Positions 37,856-47,678 of a stretch of DNA of 64,000 bases are shown here, in pieces. The stretch is from Luteimonas sp. JM171 (GTDB lineage: Bacteria > Pseudomonadota > Gammaproteobacteria > Xanthomonadales > Xanthomonadaceae), in contig NZ_CP017074.1 in assembly GCF_001717465.1 (NCBI RefSeq), positions 2,446,873-2,510,872 on the forward strand. Direction: 5' to 3'. Each line of letters opens with the position of its first letter. Within the stretch, counting starts at the first letter, position 1. The notes beneath the pieces are model-generated. The model was given only the letters and a program-made list of their open reading frames with translations, did no database searches and had not been told where the DNA came from. Both the position numbers and the translations under genes were made by a program.

Positions 37856-38983
37856 ATGCGCGTACCTTCCGTGGGCGGCCATCGCCGCTGGCACATGGTC
37901 CTGCTCGCCAGCTGCATCCTGGCGCTTGCCGCCTGTGGCCGCGCGCCTGATGGCGCCCAGGCCGGCGAAAAGGAAGAGGTGCAGACGGTGCCGGTGGAAG
38001 TGGCAGCGGCCAGCCATCGCACAATCGCCGCGAGCTACACGGGCACCGCCTCCCTTGACGCGCTCGCCGAATCGCAGGTGGTGGCCAAGACCTCGGGCGT
38101 GGCCCTGGAGGTGCTGGTGGAAGAAGGCCAGGCGGTGAAGGCCGGCCAGGCGCTGGTGCGGCTGGACCCGGACCGCGCGCGCCTCAACGTCGCCCAGAGC
38201 GAAGCCCAGATGCGCAAGCTGGAGAACAACTTCAACCGCGCTCGCGAGCTGGCCGCCCAGCAGTTGATCAGCGCGGGCGAATACGACCAGATGCGCTACG
38301 ACCTGGAAAACGTGCGCGCCCTGTACAACCTGGCACGGCTCGAACTGTCCTATACCACCGTCACCGCCCCGATCTCGGGCGTGATCGCCTCGCGCTCGAT
38401 CAAGACCGGCAACTTCGTCCAGATCAACACGCCGATCATGCGCATCGTCGACAACTCGCGCCTGGAGGCAACACTCAACGTGCCCGAGCGCGAGCTGGCC
38501 ACGCTCAGGCCGGGCCAGCCGGTGCAGATGCAGGTGGACGCGTTGCCCGGCCAGACCTTCCAGGGCCGCGTGGACCGGGTGGCGCCGGTGGTGGACGCCG
38601 GCAGCGGCACGTTCCGGGTCATCTGCGCATTCCAGGGCGGAGCGCCGCTGCAGCCTGGCATGTTCGGCCGGTTCCGGATCGAGTACGACCAGCGTGCGGA
38701 CGTCCTCACCATTCCGCGCCTGGCGTTGCTGGACGACGAAGGCGAGCCCGCGGTGTACCTGGTGCGCGATGGCGTGGCGGTGCGCACGCCGGTGCAGCTG
38801 GGCCACGTGGATGCCGGGTTCGTGGAAATCCGCGACGGACTGGCGGCCGACGACCAGGTGGTGGTGGCCGGCAAGGGCGCGCTGCGCGACGGCACGACGG
38901 TGCAGGTGATCGGCACCGGCGCCGGCACCGTGGCCGCCAGCGATGACGACGCGGTCGAAACCGACGACGGTACCCGGCAATGA
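37856..38983 (+). CDS. RND efflux periplasmic adaptor (membrane fusion protein), lipoprotein
   Basis: This 375-residue protein has an N-terminal signal with lipobox (LALAAC, Cys about 26), then lipoyl/hairpin/beta-barrel domains of HlyD-type adaptors. AKTSGVALEVLVEEGQAVKAGQALVRLDPDRA (about 82-113) is the lipoyl half-motif, a short alpha-hairpin follows, and ARLELSYTTVTAPISGVIASRSIKTGNFV is the second lipoyl half. It links inner-membrane RND pumps to an outer-membrane channel. Its stop overlaps the first pump's start (ATGA). No TolC-type channel is encoded here. Confidence 0.93.
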   Translation: MRVPSVGGHRRWHMVLLASCILALAACGRAPDGAQAGEKEEVQTVPVEVAAASHRTIAASYTGTASLDALAESQVVAKTSGVALEVLVEEGQAVKAGQALVRLDPDRARLNVAQSEAQMRKLENNFNRARELAAQQLISAGEYDQMRYDLENVRALYNLARLELSYTTVTAPISGVIASRSIKTGNFVQINTPIMRIVDNSRLEATLNVPERELATLRPGQPVQMQVDALPGQTFQGRVDRVAPVVDAGSGTFRVICAFQGGAPLQPGMFGRFRIEYDQRADVLTIPRLALLDDEGEPAVYLVRDGVAVRTPVQLGHVDAGFVEIRDGLAADDQVVVAGKGALRDGTTVQVIGTGAGTVAASDDDAVETDDGTRQ

Positions 38984-41900
38984 GCAAGGATCCACGGGAG
39001 AAGCACGGCGCTCCGCACCCGGACCCCGTGCCGGCGGCGCCTGCCCGCGGCGGCATCGTCGAGTTCGCCACCCGGCGCCGGGTGACGGTGGCCATGGTCA
39101 CGGTCAGCCTGCTGCTGTTCGGCCTGATCGCGCTGGGCAACCTGCGGGTCAACCTGCTGCCCGACCTCAGCTACCCGACCCTGACCGTGCGCACCGAGTA
39201 CACCGGCGCCGCGCCTATGGAGATCGAGACCCTGGTCAGCGAGCCGGTCGAGGAGGCGGTGGGGGTGGTCAAGGGGCTGCGCAAGCTCAAGTCCATCTCC
39301 CGCACCGGCCAAAGCGACGTGGTGCTCGAGTTCGCCTGGGGCACCGACATGGACCAGGCCAGCCTGGAGGTGCGCGACAAGCTCGAGACCCTGCAGCTGC
39401 CGTTCGAAGTGGAGCCGCCGGTGCTGCTGCGCTTCAACCCTTCCACCGAGCCGGTGCTGCGCATCGCGCTGTCGGCGGCAGGCGAGGGGGATGAAATCCG
39501 CCAGCTTACCGAGCTGCGCCGCTACGCGGACGATGAGCTGAAGCGGCGCCTGGAGTCCGTGCCCGGCGTGGCGGCGATCCGGGTCGGCGGCGGCCTGGAG
39601 GACGAGATCCAGGTGGACCTGGACATGCAGCAGCTGGCCCGCATCGGCCTGCCGCCGGGCAACGTGATCCAGCGCCTGCAGCAGGAGAACATCAACCTGT
39701 CCGGCGGGCGCCTGGAGCAGGGCACCCAGCGCTACCTGGTGCGCACGGTCAACCAGTTCGCCAGCGTGGACGAGATCCGCAACATGCTGGTGACCACGCA
39801 GTCCGGAGCGGGCGGCGGCAGCGGCGCCGAGGACGTGGCGCGGATCGCGGCCGCCTCCGGCGATGCGTCGGTGCTGGCGGCGGCGATGCAGGCGCAGAGC
39901 GCCGCCGCGGCCGACAACCGGGTGGCCGCTGACGGCCGGCCGGTGCGGCTGGGCGACATCGCCACCGTGCGCCAGGGCTACAAGGAGCGCGAGGCGATCA
40001 TCCGCCTGGCCGGCCGCGAAGCGGTGGAGCTGGCGGTCTACAAGGAGGGCGACGCCAATACCGTGGCCACCGCCGACGCGGTGCATGCGCGCATCGCCCA
40101 GCTGCGCGAGCGCCTGCCGGCGGACATCAGCCTGACGGTGGTGGATGACCAGTCCAAGTTCATCCGCGCGGCGATCAGCGACGTCAAGGTCGATGCGGTG
40201 GTCGGCGGCTCGCTCGCCATCCTGATCATCTTCCTGTTCCTGCGCAGCGGCTGGAGCACCCTCGTCGTGGGACTGTCGCTGCCGGTCTCGATCATCACCA
40301 CGTTCTTCTTCATGGACCAGCTGGGGCTGAGCCTCAACGTCATGTCGCTCAGCGGCCTGGCGCTCGCGGCCGGGCTGGTGGTGGACGACTCGATCGTGGT
40401 GCTGGAGAGCATTGCCAAGGCGCGTGAGCGCGGACTGGGCATCCTCGCGGCGGCGATCGAGGGCACGCGCGAGGTCGGCATGGCGGTGGTGGCGTCCAGC
40501 CTCACCATCATCGCGGTGTTCCTGCCGCTGGTGTTCGTGGAGGGCATCGCCGGGCAGCTGTTCGGCGACCAGGCGCTCACCATCGCGATTGCGGTCGGCG
40601 TCTCGCTGCTGGTGGCGGTCACGCTGATCCCGATGCTCAGCTCGCTCAAGGGCCGGGCCCCGCTGGCGTTCCCGGAGGAGCCGGCGCGCTCGCAGTGGCG
40701 CCCGCAGCGCTGGTGGCAGAAGCCATTCGCAGCCGTTGGCCGCTGGGCGTCGAATACGGTGCGCTGGGTGGTGTTCGGGATCGCCTGGATCGTGGTCCGC
40801 GCCTGGCGCCTGCTGGTGGCGGTGGTCTCGCCCATTGCCGGGCGCAGCAGCGGCGCTGCGATGAAGGTGTATGACAGCGCAGAGGCCGGCTACCTGCGGG
40901 TGCTGCCGCGGGCGCTGCAGCGGCCCGGGCTGGTGCTCGCGATCGCGGCACTCGTGTTTGCCGCGGCGCTGGCCATCGTGCCCACGCTGGGCACCGACCT
41001 GATCCCGCAGCTGGCCCAGGATCGCTTCGAGATGACCATCCGGCTCCCGCCCGGCACGCCGCTGCGCGAGACCGACCGGATCGTGCGCGAGGTGCAGGCA
41101 AAGCACGCCGGGGACGAGGGCATCGAGGTGCTGTTCGGCTTCAGCGGCACCGGCACCCGGCTGGACGCCAACCCCACCGAGAGCGGCGAGAACATCGGCA
41201 AGCTCAGCGTGGTGATGGCCGGCGGGGGCAGCCGCGAACTCGAGGAGCAGCTGGCCGGCTGCCTGCGCGAGACCATGCGCGCATATCCACGCGCGCAGGT
41301 GGACTTCAGCCGGCCCGCACTGTTCAGCTTTTCCAATCCCCTGGAGATCGAGCTGCACGGCTACGACCTGGATTCGCTGTCCGAGGCCGGCCGCAAGATG
41401 GCGGCGATGCTGCGCGCCGATCCCAACTACACCGACGTCAAGAGCACGGTGGAGCAGGGCGCGCCCGAGATCCAGATCCGGTTCGACCAGGAGAGGGCGG
41501 GGGCGCTCGGCCTGACCACGCGTGACATTGCCGACGCGGTGGTGCGCTCGGTGCGCGGTGAAGTCGCGACCCGCTACAACTTCCGCGACCGCAAGATCGA
41601 CGTGTTGGTGCGCGCGCAGGAAGACCAGCGCGACTCGGTGGAGCAGATCCGCAACCTCGTGATCAACGCCGGCGCCGCCCGCCCGGTCCGCCTGTCGGCG
41701 GTGGCCGATGTGGTGGCCACCGTGGGACCCAGCGAGATCCATCGCGCCGACCAGGGTCGGGTGGCGATCATCTCGGCCAACCTGGCCGGCATCGACCTGG
41801 GCACGGCGGTCTCCGAAGTGCAGCAGATGGTGGCCGCTGATCCGCTCGGCGCCGACATCGAGATGCGCATCGGCGGGCAGGGCGAGGAGCTTGCCGATTC

Positions 41901-42483
41901 GATCAGTTCGCTGCTGTTCGCCTTCGCCCTGGCGATCTTCATGGTCTACCTGGTGATGGCGTCGCAGTTCGAATCGCTGCTGCACCCGTTCGTGATCCTG
42001 TTCACCATCCCGCTGGCCATGGTGGGCGCGGTGCTGGCGCTGCTGGTCACCGGCAATACGATCTCCGTGGTGGTATTCATCGGCCTGATCCTGATGGTCG
42101 GTCTGGTGGTGAAGAACGCGATCATCCTGATCGACAAGGTCAACCAGCTGCGCGAGGCCGGGGTGGCCAAGCGCGAGGCGCTGGTGGAAGGCGCCCGCTC
42201 GCGCCTGCGGCCGATCACGATGACCACGCTCAGCACGCTGTTCGGGTTCCTGCCGCTGGCGCTGGCGTTCGGCGAGGGCGCCGAAGTGCGCTCGCCGATG
42301 GCCATCACCGTCATCGGCGGCCTGCTGGTGTCGACGCTGCTGACCCTGCTGGTGATCCCGGTGGTGTACGACCTGCTCGATCGCCGCGGCGATGAGTGGT
42401 ATGCCGAACGCGGCCGCCGCGCCGGGCGCGCCGCGGCCGCGGCAGACGGCATTGACGGCGACGGGGAGCCACAGCGGGCATGA
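38980..42483 (+). CDS. RND-family efflux pump, subunit 1 (proton-relay residues intact)
   Basis: This 1167-residue HAE1/AcrB-type pump is about 120 residues longer than usual. TM4 carries GLVVDDSIVVLES with both relay aspartates, and TM10 carries GLVVKNAIILIDK with the relay lysine. The extra length is mainly an Ala/Gly-rich insert in the first periplasmic lobe (about 270-315) and an enlarged central loop (about 550-640). That loop has Trp/Arg-rich sequence and an additional hydrophobic stretch, VRWVVFGIAWIVVRAWRLLV. It overlaps the adaptor upstream and the second pump downstream (ATGA at both junctions). Confidence 0.93.
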   Translation: MSKDPREKHGAPHPDPVPAAPARGGIVEFATRRRVTVAMVTVSLLLFGLIALGNLRVNLLPDLSYPTLTVRTEYTGAAPMEIETLVSEPVEEAVGVVKGLRKLKSISRTGQSDVVLEFAWGTDMDQASLEVRDKLETLQLPFEVEPPVLLRFNPSTEPVLRIALSAAGEGDEIRQLTELRRYADDELKRRLESVPGVAAIRVGGGLEDEIQVDLDMQQLARIGLPPGNVIQRLQQENINLSGGRLEQGTQRYLVRTVNQFASVDEIRNMLVTTQSGAGGGSGAEDVARIAAASGDASVLAAAMQAQSAAAADNRVAADGRPVRLGDIATVRQGYKEREAIIRLAGREAVELAVYKEGDANTVATADAVHARIAQLRERLPADISLTVVDDQSKFIRAAISDVKVDAVVGGSLAILIIFLFLRSGWSTLVVGLSLPVSIITTFFFMDQLGLSLNVMSLSGLALAAGLVVDDSIVVLESIAKARERGLGILAAAIEGTREVGMAVVASSLTIIAVFLPLVFVEGIAGQLFGDQALTIAIAVGVSLLVAVTLIPMLSSLKGRAPLAFPEEPARSQWRPQRWWQKPFAAVGRWASNTVRWVVFGIAWIVVRAWRLLVAVVSPIAGRSSGAAMKVYDSAEAGYLRVLPRALQRPGLVLAIAALVFAAALAIVPTLGTDLIPQLAQDRFEMTIRLPPGTPLRETDRIVREVQAKHAGDEGIEVLFGFSGTGTRLDANPTESGENIGKLSVVMAGGGSRELEEQLAGCLRETMRAYPRAQVDFSRPALFSFSNPLEIELHGYDLDSLSEAGRKMAAMLRADPNYTDVKSTVEQGAPEIQIRFDQERAGALGLTTRDIADAVVRSVRGEVATRYNFRDRKIDVLVRAQEDQRDSVEQIRNLVINAGAARPVRLSAVADVVATVGPSEIHRADQGRVAIISANLAGIDLGTAVSEVQQMVAADPLGADIEMRIGGQGEELADSISSLLFAFALAIFMVYLVMASQFESLLHPFVILFTIPLAMVGAVLALLVTGNTISVVVFIGLILMVGLVVKNAIILIDKVNQLREAGVAKREALVEGARSRLRPITMTTLSTLFGFLPLALAFGEGAEVRSPMAITVIGGLLVSTLLTLLVIPVVYDLLDRRGDEWYAERGRRAGRAAAAADGIDGDGEPQRA

Positions 42484-45400
42484 GCGTCTCCGAACTCAGC
42501 CTCAGGCGCCCGGTTACCACGGTGATGCTGTTCGTGTCGCTGGTGGTCATCGGGCTGATCGCGGCCCTCCGCCTGCCGCTGGAAGCATTGCCGGACGTGT
42601 CACCACCGTTCCTGTTCGTGCAGCTGCCCTACGCGGGTTCCACCCCCGAGGAGGTCGAGCGCAACGTGCTCAAGCCGGCGGAAGAGGCGCTGGCCACCAT
42701 GAGCGGCATCAAGCGCATGCGCGGCCAGGCTGCGGCCGACGGGGCCGGCGTGTTCATGGAGTTCTCGGACTGGGAACGTGACATCGCGATCACGGCCTCC
42801 GAGGCGCGCGAGCGCGTGGATGCGATCCGCAATGAACTTCCGGAGGACTTCCGCCGCTACTTCGTGTTCAAGTTCTCCACCGCCGACCAGCCGGTGCTGC
42901 GCGTGCGCCTGGCCGCCGAGCAGGACCTGACCGGCGCCTACGACGTGATCGACCGGCAGCTCAAGCGGCGGCTGGAACGGGTGCCGGGCGTGGCCCGGGT
43001 GGAGATCAGCGGGGCGCCGCCGAACGAGGTCGAGATCGCCATCGACCCCGACCGCCTGAGCGCGCACGGCCTGCAGCTCAACGCCCTGGCCGAGCGGCTG
43101 CAAACGGTCAACTTCTCGGTCTCCGCCGGACTGATCGAGGATGGTGGCCAGCGCCTGCGGGTGCAGCCGATCGGCGAGATCAGCGATCTGCAGGAACTGC
43201 GCGACCTGCCGCTCAACGAGCGCGGGGTGCTGCTTGGCGATGTGGCGGACGTGCAGTTCCGTCCTTCGCGCATGGATTACGGCCGGCGCCTGGACGGGCG
43301 CTCCGCGGTGGGCCTGGAGATCTTCAAGGAACGCAACGCCAACCTGGTGGAGGTGTCGCGCGCCGCGCTGGCGACGCTGGAGGAGGCGAGGGGGGCGCCA
43401 GGCCTGCGCGGCATCGAGTTCCGGGTGATCCAGGACACCGGCGCCGAGGTCACCGAATCGCTGCTGGAGCTGGCGGAAGCCGGCCTGATCGGCCTGCTGC
43501 TGTCGATCGCGGTGCTGTTTTTCTTCCTGCGCCACTGGCCCTCGACGCTGATGGTGACGCTGGCGATCCCGATCTGCTTCGTCATGACCCTGGGCTTCAT
43601 GCATTTCTTCGGGGTCACCCTGAACGTGCTGAGCCTGATGGGACTGCTGCTTGCCGTGGGCATGCTGGTGGACAACGCCGTGGTGGTGGTGGAAAGCATC
43701 TACCAGGAGCGCGAGAAGGTGCCCGACCAGCCGTGGCGCGCGTCGGTGGTGGGCACGCGCAACGTGGCCATCGCGCTCTCGGCAGGCACCATCTGCCACT
43801 GCATCGTGTTCCTGCCCAACCTGCTGGGCGATACCAACAACATCAGCATCTTCATGGCCCAGATCGCGATCACCATCTCGGTGTCGCTGCTGGCGTCCTG
43901 GCTGGTGGCGGTGAGCCTGATCCCGATGCTGTCGGCGCGGATGAAGACGCCGCCGGCGGTGCGCCGGGAGAACGGGCTGATCCCGCGGATGCAGCGCGGC
44001 TATGCCCGGCTGCTGCGCACCTCGCTGGAACACCGCGGCCGCAGCGTCGCCGCGATCCTGCTGGTCATCGTCGTCAGCCTGGTGCCGATGACCCAGACCA
44101 GGTTCGACATGTTCGGCGGCGGCGAGGCCGGGGAACTGCAGATCTTCTACCAGTGGAAGGGCAGCTACACCCTGGGCCAGGTGTCGGAGGAAGTGCGCCG
44201 GGTGGAGCGCTACCTGGATGAGAACCGCGACGAGTTCCGCATCACCCAGGTGTATTCGTGGTTCGGCGAGCAGGGCGATGCCGGCACCATGATCACCCTG
44301 GATCCGTCGGTGCGCGACAGCAAGCCGATCGCCGAGGCGATCAGCGCCGGCCTGCCGACGTCCGCGCGTGCGGAGATCGGCCTGCGCGGCAGCGGCGATC
44401 AGGGCGGCGGCGGACTGGGCCAGAACGCGCAGGTACAACTGGTGGGCGACAGCATGGAGCAGCTGCGCGAGATCGCCAACGACGTGCTGCCGATCCTTGC
44501 GCGGCGCCCGGAGCTGCGCGACGTGCGGCTGGACGTGGGCGACCGGGTCAATGAACTGGCGGTGCGGGTGGACCGCGAGCGCGCGGCGGCGTTCGGCTTC
44601 AGCGCCGACCAGGTGGCCAGCTTCGTCGGCCTGGCCCTGCGCGGCAGCCAGCTGCGCGAGTACCGGCGCGGCGAGACCGAGGTGCCGGTGTGGGTGCGCT
44701 TCGCCGGGGCCGAGACCTTCGACGCCAGCGACATCGCCACCTTCATGGTGCGGGCGCCGGACGGGCGCACGGTGCCGCTGATGTCGATGGTGGACGTGGC
44801 CATCGAGCCGGCGGCCAACCGCATCACCCGCACCGACCGCCAGACCACGCTGGCGATCCAGGCCAACGTCACGGACGGGGCGACCATGCAGGACGCGCGC
44901 CGGGCGATGGAGGAAACCCTGGGCGCGATGAGCTTCCCGGCCGGCTATGGCTACAGCTTCGCCGGCAGCGGCTTCGAGGAAGACCAGCAGGCGGTGCAGC
45001 AGATGATGTTCAACCTGCTGCTGGCGCTGGTGATGATCTACGTCGTGATGGCGGCGGTGTTCGAGTCGCTGCTGTTCCCGTCGGCGATCATGAGCTGCGT
45101 GGTGTTCTCGATCCTGGGCGTGTTCTGGCTGTTCTGGCTCACCGGCACGGCGTTCACCATCATGGCGTTCATCGGCATCCTGGTGCTGATGGGGGTGGTG
45201 GTGAACAACGGCATCATCATGGTGGAGCACATCAACAACCTGCGACGCTCGGGCATGAACCGCACCGACGCGCTGGTGGCGGGCAGCCGCGAGCGCCTGC
45301 GCCCGATCCTCATGACCATGGGCACGGCCGTGCTGGCGATGGTGCCAATCTCACTGAGCGAGACGGTGGTGCTGGGTGGGCTGGCCTATTCGCCCATGGC

Positions 45401-45551
45401 GCGCGCGGTGGCGGGCGGCCTGGCCTTCTCCACGGTGGTGAGCCTGCTGTTCCTGCCCACCATCTACGCCATCCTGGATGATCTCAACAACGCGAGCCGC
45501 CGGATCCTGCGGCGGGCGTGCGGGCTGGAGCAGGTTCAGGCCATCAGCTGA
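42480..45551 (+). CDS. RND-family efflux pump, subunit 2 (proton-relay residues substituted)
   Basis: This 1023-residue HAE1-type pump of normal length has twelve membrane segments and two large periplasmic loops. TM4 reads GMLVDNAVVVVES: the first relay Asp is present, but the second (AcrB Asp408 position) is Asn. TM10 reads GVVVNNGIIMVEH: the relay Lys (AcrB Lys940 position) is also Asn. The conserved Arg of the RLRPI motif is kept. Loss of two of three relay residues suggests that this subunit does not translocate protons in the usual way and may work in a mixed trimer with subunit 1. The 3' end overlaps the TraB-family gene by 16 bp. Confidence 0.93.
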   Translation: MSVSELSLRRPVTTVMLFVSLVVIGLIAALRLPLEALPDVSPPFLFVQLPYAGSTPEEVERNVLKPAEEALATMSGIKRMRGQAAADGAGVFMEFSDWERDIAITASEARERVDAIRNELPEDFRRYFVFKFSTADQPVLRVRLAAEQDLTGAYDVIDRQLKRRLERVPGVARVEISGAPPNEVEIAIDPDRLSAHGLQLNALAERLQTVNFSVSAGLIEDGGQRLRVQPIGEISDLQELRDLPLNERGVLLGDVADVQFRPSRMDYGRRLDGRSAVGLEIFKERNANLVEVSRAALATLEEARGAPGLRGIEFRVIQDTGAEVTESLLELAEAGLIGLLLSIAVLFFFLRHWPSTLMVTLAIPICFVMTLGFMHFFGVTLNVLSLMGLLLAVGMLVDNAVVVVESIYQEREKVPDQPWRASVVGTRNVAIALSAGTICHCIVFLPNLLGDTNNISIFMAQIAITISVSLLASWLVAVSLIPMLSARMKTPPAVRRENGLIPRMQRGYARLLRTSLEHRGRSVAAILLVIVVSLVPMTQTRFDMFGGGEAGELQIFYQWKGSYTLGQVSEEVRRVERYLDENRDEFRITQVYSWFGEQGDAGTMITLDPSVRDSKPIAEAISAGLPTSARAEIGLRGSGDQGGGGLGQNAQVQLVGDSMEQLREIANDVLPILARRPELRDVRLDVGDRVNELAVRVDRERAAAFGFSADQVASFVGLALRGSQLREYRRGETEVPVWVRFAGAETFDASDIATFMVRAPDGRTVPLMSMVDVAIEPAANRITRTDRQTTLAIQANVTDGATMQDARRAMEETLGAMSFPAGYGYSFAGSGFEEDQQAVQQMMFNLLLALVMIYVVMAAVFESLLFPSAIMSCVVFSILGVFWLFWLTGTAFTIMAFIGILVLMGVVVNNGIIMVEHINNLRRSGMNRTDALVAGSRERLRPILMTMGTAVLAMVPISLSETVVLGGLAYSPMARAVAGGLAFSTVVSLLFLPTIYAILDDLNNASRRILRRACGLEQVQAIS

Positions 45552-46744
45552 CCGGCAATCCGCAGGCCGGCCACCCAGACGCCTGCGCTTGACCCGAGGT
45601 TGGTCAGGATGAAGTTGAGCAGCGTGCGCGAGACCCGGTTGCGGTACCAGCCGCGCAGGCTGCCGGCGTCGTCGCGCAGGGCCAGGAAGTCGCCGTATGC
45701 CGGCTTGCGGAAGTGCGCCTCGATCAAGGCACTGAACAGCCCGGGCGAGACCCCGGGCGGGCGGAACGGTTTGAGCGGCGCGGAGATGGCCGCCGCGATC
45801 ACCCCCAGCGGGTGACCCGCCGCCAGGATGGTGCCCAGCGCGGCGCCCCCGGCGGTGATGAGCGCCCATTCCAGCACCAGCTGCCGGCCGACATCGGCGC
45901 CACCCTGCCAGAAACCCCAGGCGATCATCGCCAGGATCAGGAGAGTGATGACGGTGCCGATCCAACGCATCCCGCGCGGTGGCGGCGCGTCCTCCAGGCG
46001 GGCCCGGATTTCCACAGGCGCCTGCGTCTCTTCCGCCAAATGCCGGGCCAGCCCGGCCAGGTGGCCGGCGCCCACCACCGCAAGCACCTCCTTGCTCCCG
46101 GCGGGCACCTGCCGCAGTCGTGCGGCCATGTAGCGGTCGCGTTCGGCGATCACGCTCTCATACAGGGCAGGGCTGCTCTGAGCGAACTCGCCGAAGGTGG
46201 ACTCGAGGATGTCGCCTTCCTTCAGCTTCTCGATTTCCTCCTCGTCCATCTGCTCGCTGCTGAGCAAGCCGGCGACAAGGCCCGAAGCCAACTTGAGCTT
46301 GCCGAAGAACCCGAGGCTTGACGAAGCGCGACGGAAAGTGAGGCCCACCTCGCGGTCGATCAGTTCCACCCTCAGGTCGCGCTCCCTGGCGGCGGAAACG
46401 GCGCGCTTGAGCTCGGCGCCAGGTTCGATCCCCAACTGCTCGGCAAGGCGCCGCTGGTACGACGCCAGCGCGAGGTTGGCGGCGAACATCGCCACCTTGC
46501 CCTTGCGGATCACTTGCACCAGGTCAAGTTTCGCCAGCGCGTCAGGGTCCGTCAGCGCCTGCAGCCGCGACTGGTCGAGTTCGACCGCCACGGTATCGAA
46601 GGCGCCGCTGGCAATGGCGTCGTCCACCGCCTCCACGCTGGACTGGGAGACATGCGCCGTTCCCAGCAGCGTATAGCGCACCCCGTCGCGCTCGACGATG
46701 GCGTGCGGCTGGCTTCGCCACGCGGGCGCTGGAGAATCGGTCAT
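45536..46744 (-). CDS. TraB/PrgY-family membrane protein
   Basis: This 402-residue protein has an N-terminal TraB domain (about 10-235) containing LLGTAHVSQSS, a Glu in VAVELDQSR and the late motif VVGAGHLAGLARHL, which are hallmarks of this predicted metalloprotease-like family. The C-terminal third has three or four membrane segments (about 255-300 and 310-335). PrgY in enterococci limits a peptide pheromone; the role in Gram-negatives is not established. It is the last gene of the aguA-aguB run, with a 21-nt gap to aguB. Confidence 0.88.
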   Translation of the reverse strand: MTDSPAPAWRSQPHAIVERDGVRYTLLGTAHVSQSSVEAVDDAIASGAFDTVAVELDQSRLQALTDPDALAKLDLVQVIRKGKVAMFAANLALASYQRRLAEQLGIEPGAELKRAVSAARERDLRVELIDREVGLTFRRASSSLGFFGKLKLASGLVAGLLSSEQMDEEEIEKLKEGDILESTFGEFAQSSPALYESVIAERDRYMAARLRQVPAGSKEVLAVVGAGHLAGLARHLAEETQAPVEIRARLEDAPPPRGMRWIGTVITLLILAMIAWGFWQGGADVGRQLVLEWALITAGGAALGTILAAGHPLGVIAAAISAPLKPFRPPGVSPGLFSALIEAHFRKPAYGDFLALRDDAGSLRGWYRNRVSRTLLNFILTNLGSSAGVWVAGLRIAGQLMA

Positions 46745-46765
46745 CGCGGGTTCCGGGCGCCGGGG

Positions 46766-47650
46766 TCAGTCGATGTAGCGGCGCATGAGGTCCTGGTAGG
46801 CGTCGATGCGACGGTCCCGCAGGAACGGCCAGATCCGGCGCACGTCTTCGCTGCGGGCCATGTCCACCTCGGCCAGCAACACCTCCGGCTCGCCCCCGGC
46901 TTCGGCAAGGAACTCACCCTGGGGCCCGAGCACATGGGTGTTGCCCCAGAAGTCGACGCCCGACGCCCCCAGCGGCGAGGGTTCATGGCCGACACGGTTG
47001 CAGGAAAGCACCGGCAGGCCATTGGCCACGGCGTGGCCGCGGTGGCTGATGATCCATGCATCGCGCTGGCGCTGTTTCTCGGCGTCGTCATCGTCCGGGT
47101 CCCAGCCGATGGCGGTTGGATAGAGCAGGATCTCGGCGCCGGCCAGGGCCATCAGGCGCGCCGCCTCCGGATACCACTGGTCCCAGCACACCAGCAGGCC
47201 GAGCCTGCCCACCGAGCTGTCGATCGGGGTGAATCCCATGTCGCCCGGCGTGAAATAGAACTTCTCGTAGAACCCCGGATCGTCGGGGATGTGCATCTTG
47301 CGGTACTTGCCCAACAGGGTGCCGTCGTTTTCCAGCACCACGCCCGTGTTGTGATACAGGCCCGGCGCGCGGCGCTCGAACAGCGACCCGATAATGACCA
47401 CCTTGTGCTGTTTCGCCATCGCCGCCAGCCGCTCCGTGCTGGGGCCGGGGATGGGCTCGGCGCGGTCGAATTCGTCCACCGATTCGTGCTGGCAGAAATA
47501 CGGGCCGTTGTGCAGCTCCTGCAACATGACCAGGCGCGCGCCGGCGGCAGCGGCCTCGGCCACCCGGGTTTCAATGACCGCCAGGTTTTCCTCGGCGTCG
47601 CCGTGGTTGCGCTCCTGGACCAGCGCAACAGGAAGGGTCTTGGTCTTCAT
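46766..47650 (-). CDS. aguB: N-carbamoylputrescine amidase
   Basis: This 294-residue C-N hydrolase of the nitrilase fold hydrolyses N-carbamoylputrescine to putrescine, CO2 and ammonia. The catalytic triad is visible: Glu in VMLQELHNGPYF, Lys in GKYRKMHIPDDP and Cys in LLVCWDQWYPEAARL. It lies 28 nt downstream of agmatine deiminase, so together they form the agmatine-to-putrescine route. Confidence 0.95.
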   Translation of the reverse strand: MKTKTLPVALVQERNHGDAEENLAVIETRVAEAAAAGARLVMLQELHNGPYFCQHESVDEFDRAEPIPGPSTERLAAMAKQHKVVIIGSLFERRAPGLYHNTGVVLENDGTLLGKYRKMHIPDDPGFYEKFYFTPGDMGFTPIDSSVGRLGLLVCWDQWYPEAARLMALAGAEILLYPTAIGWDPDDDDAEKQRQRDAWIISHRGHAVANGLPVLSCNRVGHEPSPLGASGVDFWGNTHVLGPQGEFLAEAGGEPEVLLAEVDMARSEDVRRIWPFLRDRRIDAYQDLMRRYID

Positions 47651-47678
47651 CCGCGTATTGTAGGCCGCAGGGTCTGAA

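Noticed and set aside
38350..41985. 1211-codon minus-strand open frame opposite the RND adaptor and first pump
   Set aside because: The product is His/Gln/Arg/Asp-rich, without any membrane or domain pattern, and mirrors a well-supported RND gene.
42600..45230. 876-codon minus-strand open frame opposite the second RND pump
   Set aside because: Composition is the antisense of a membrane protein (His/Gln/Asp/Val-rich); no start signal or domain is visible.
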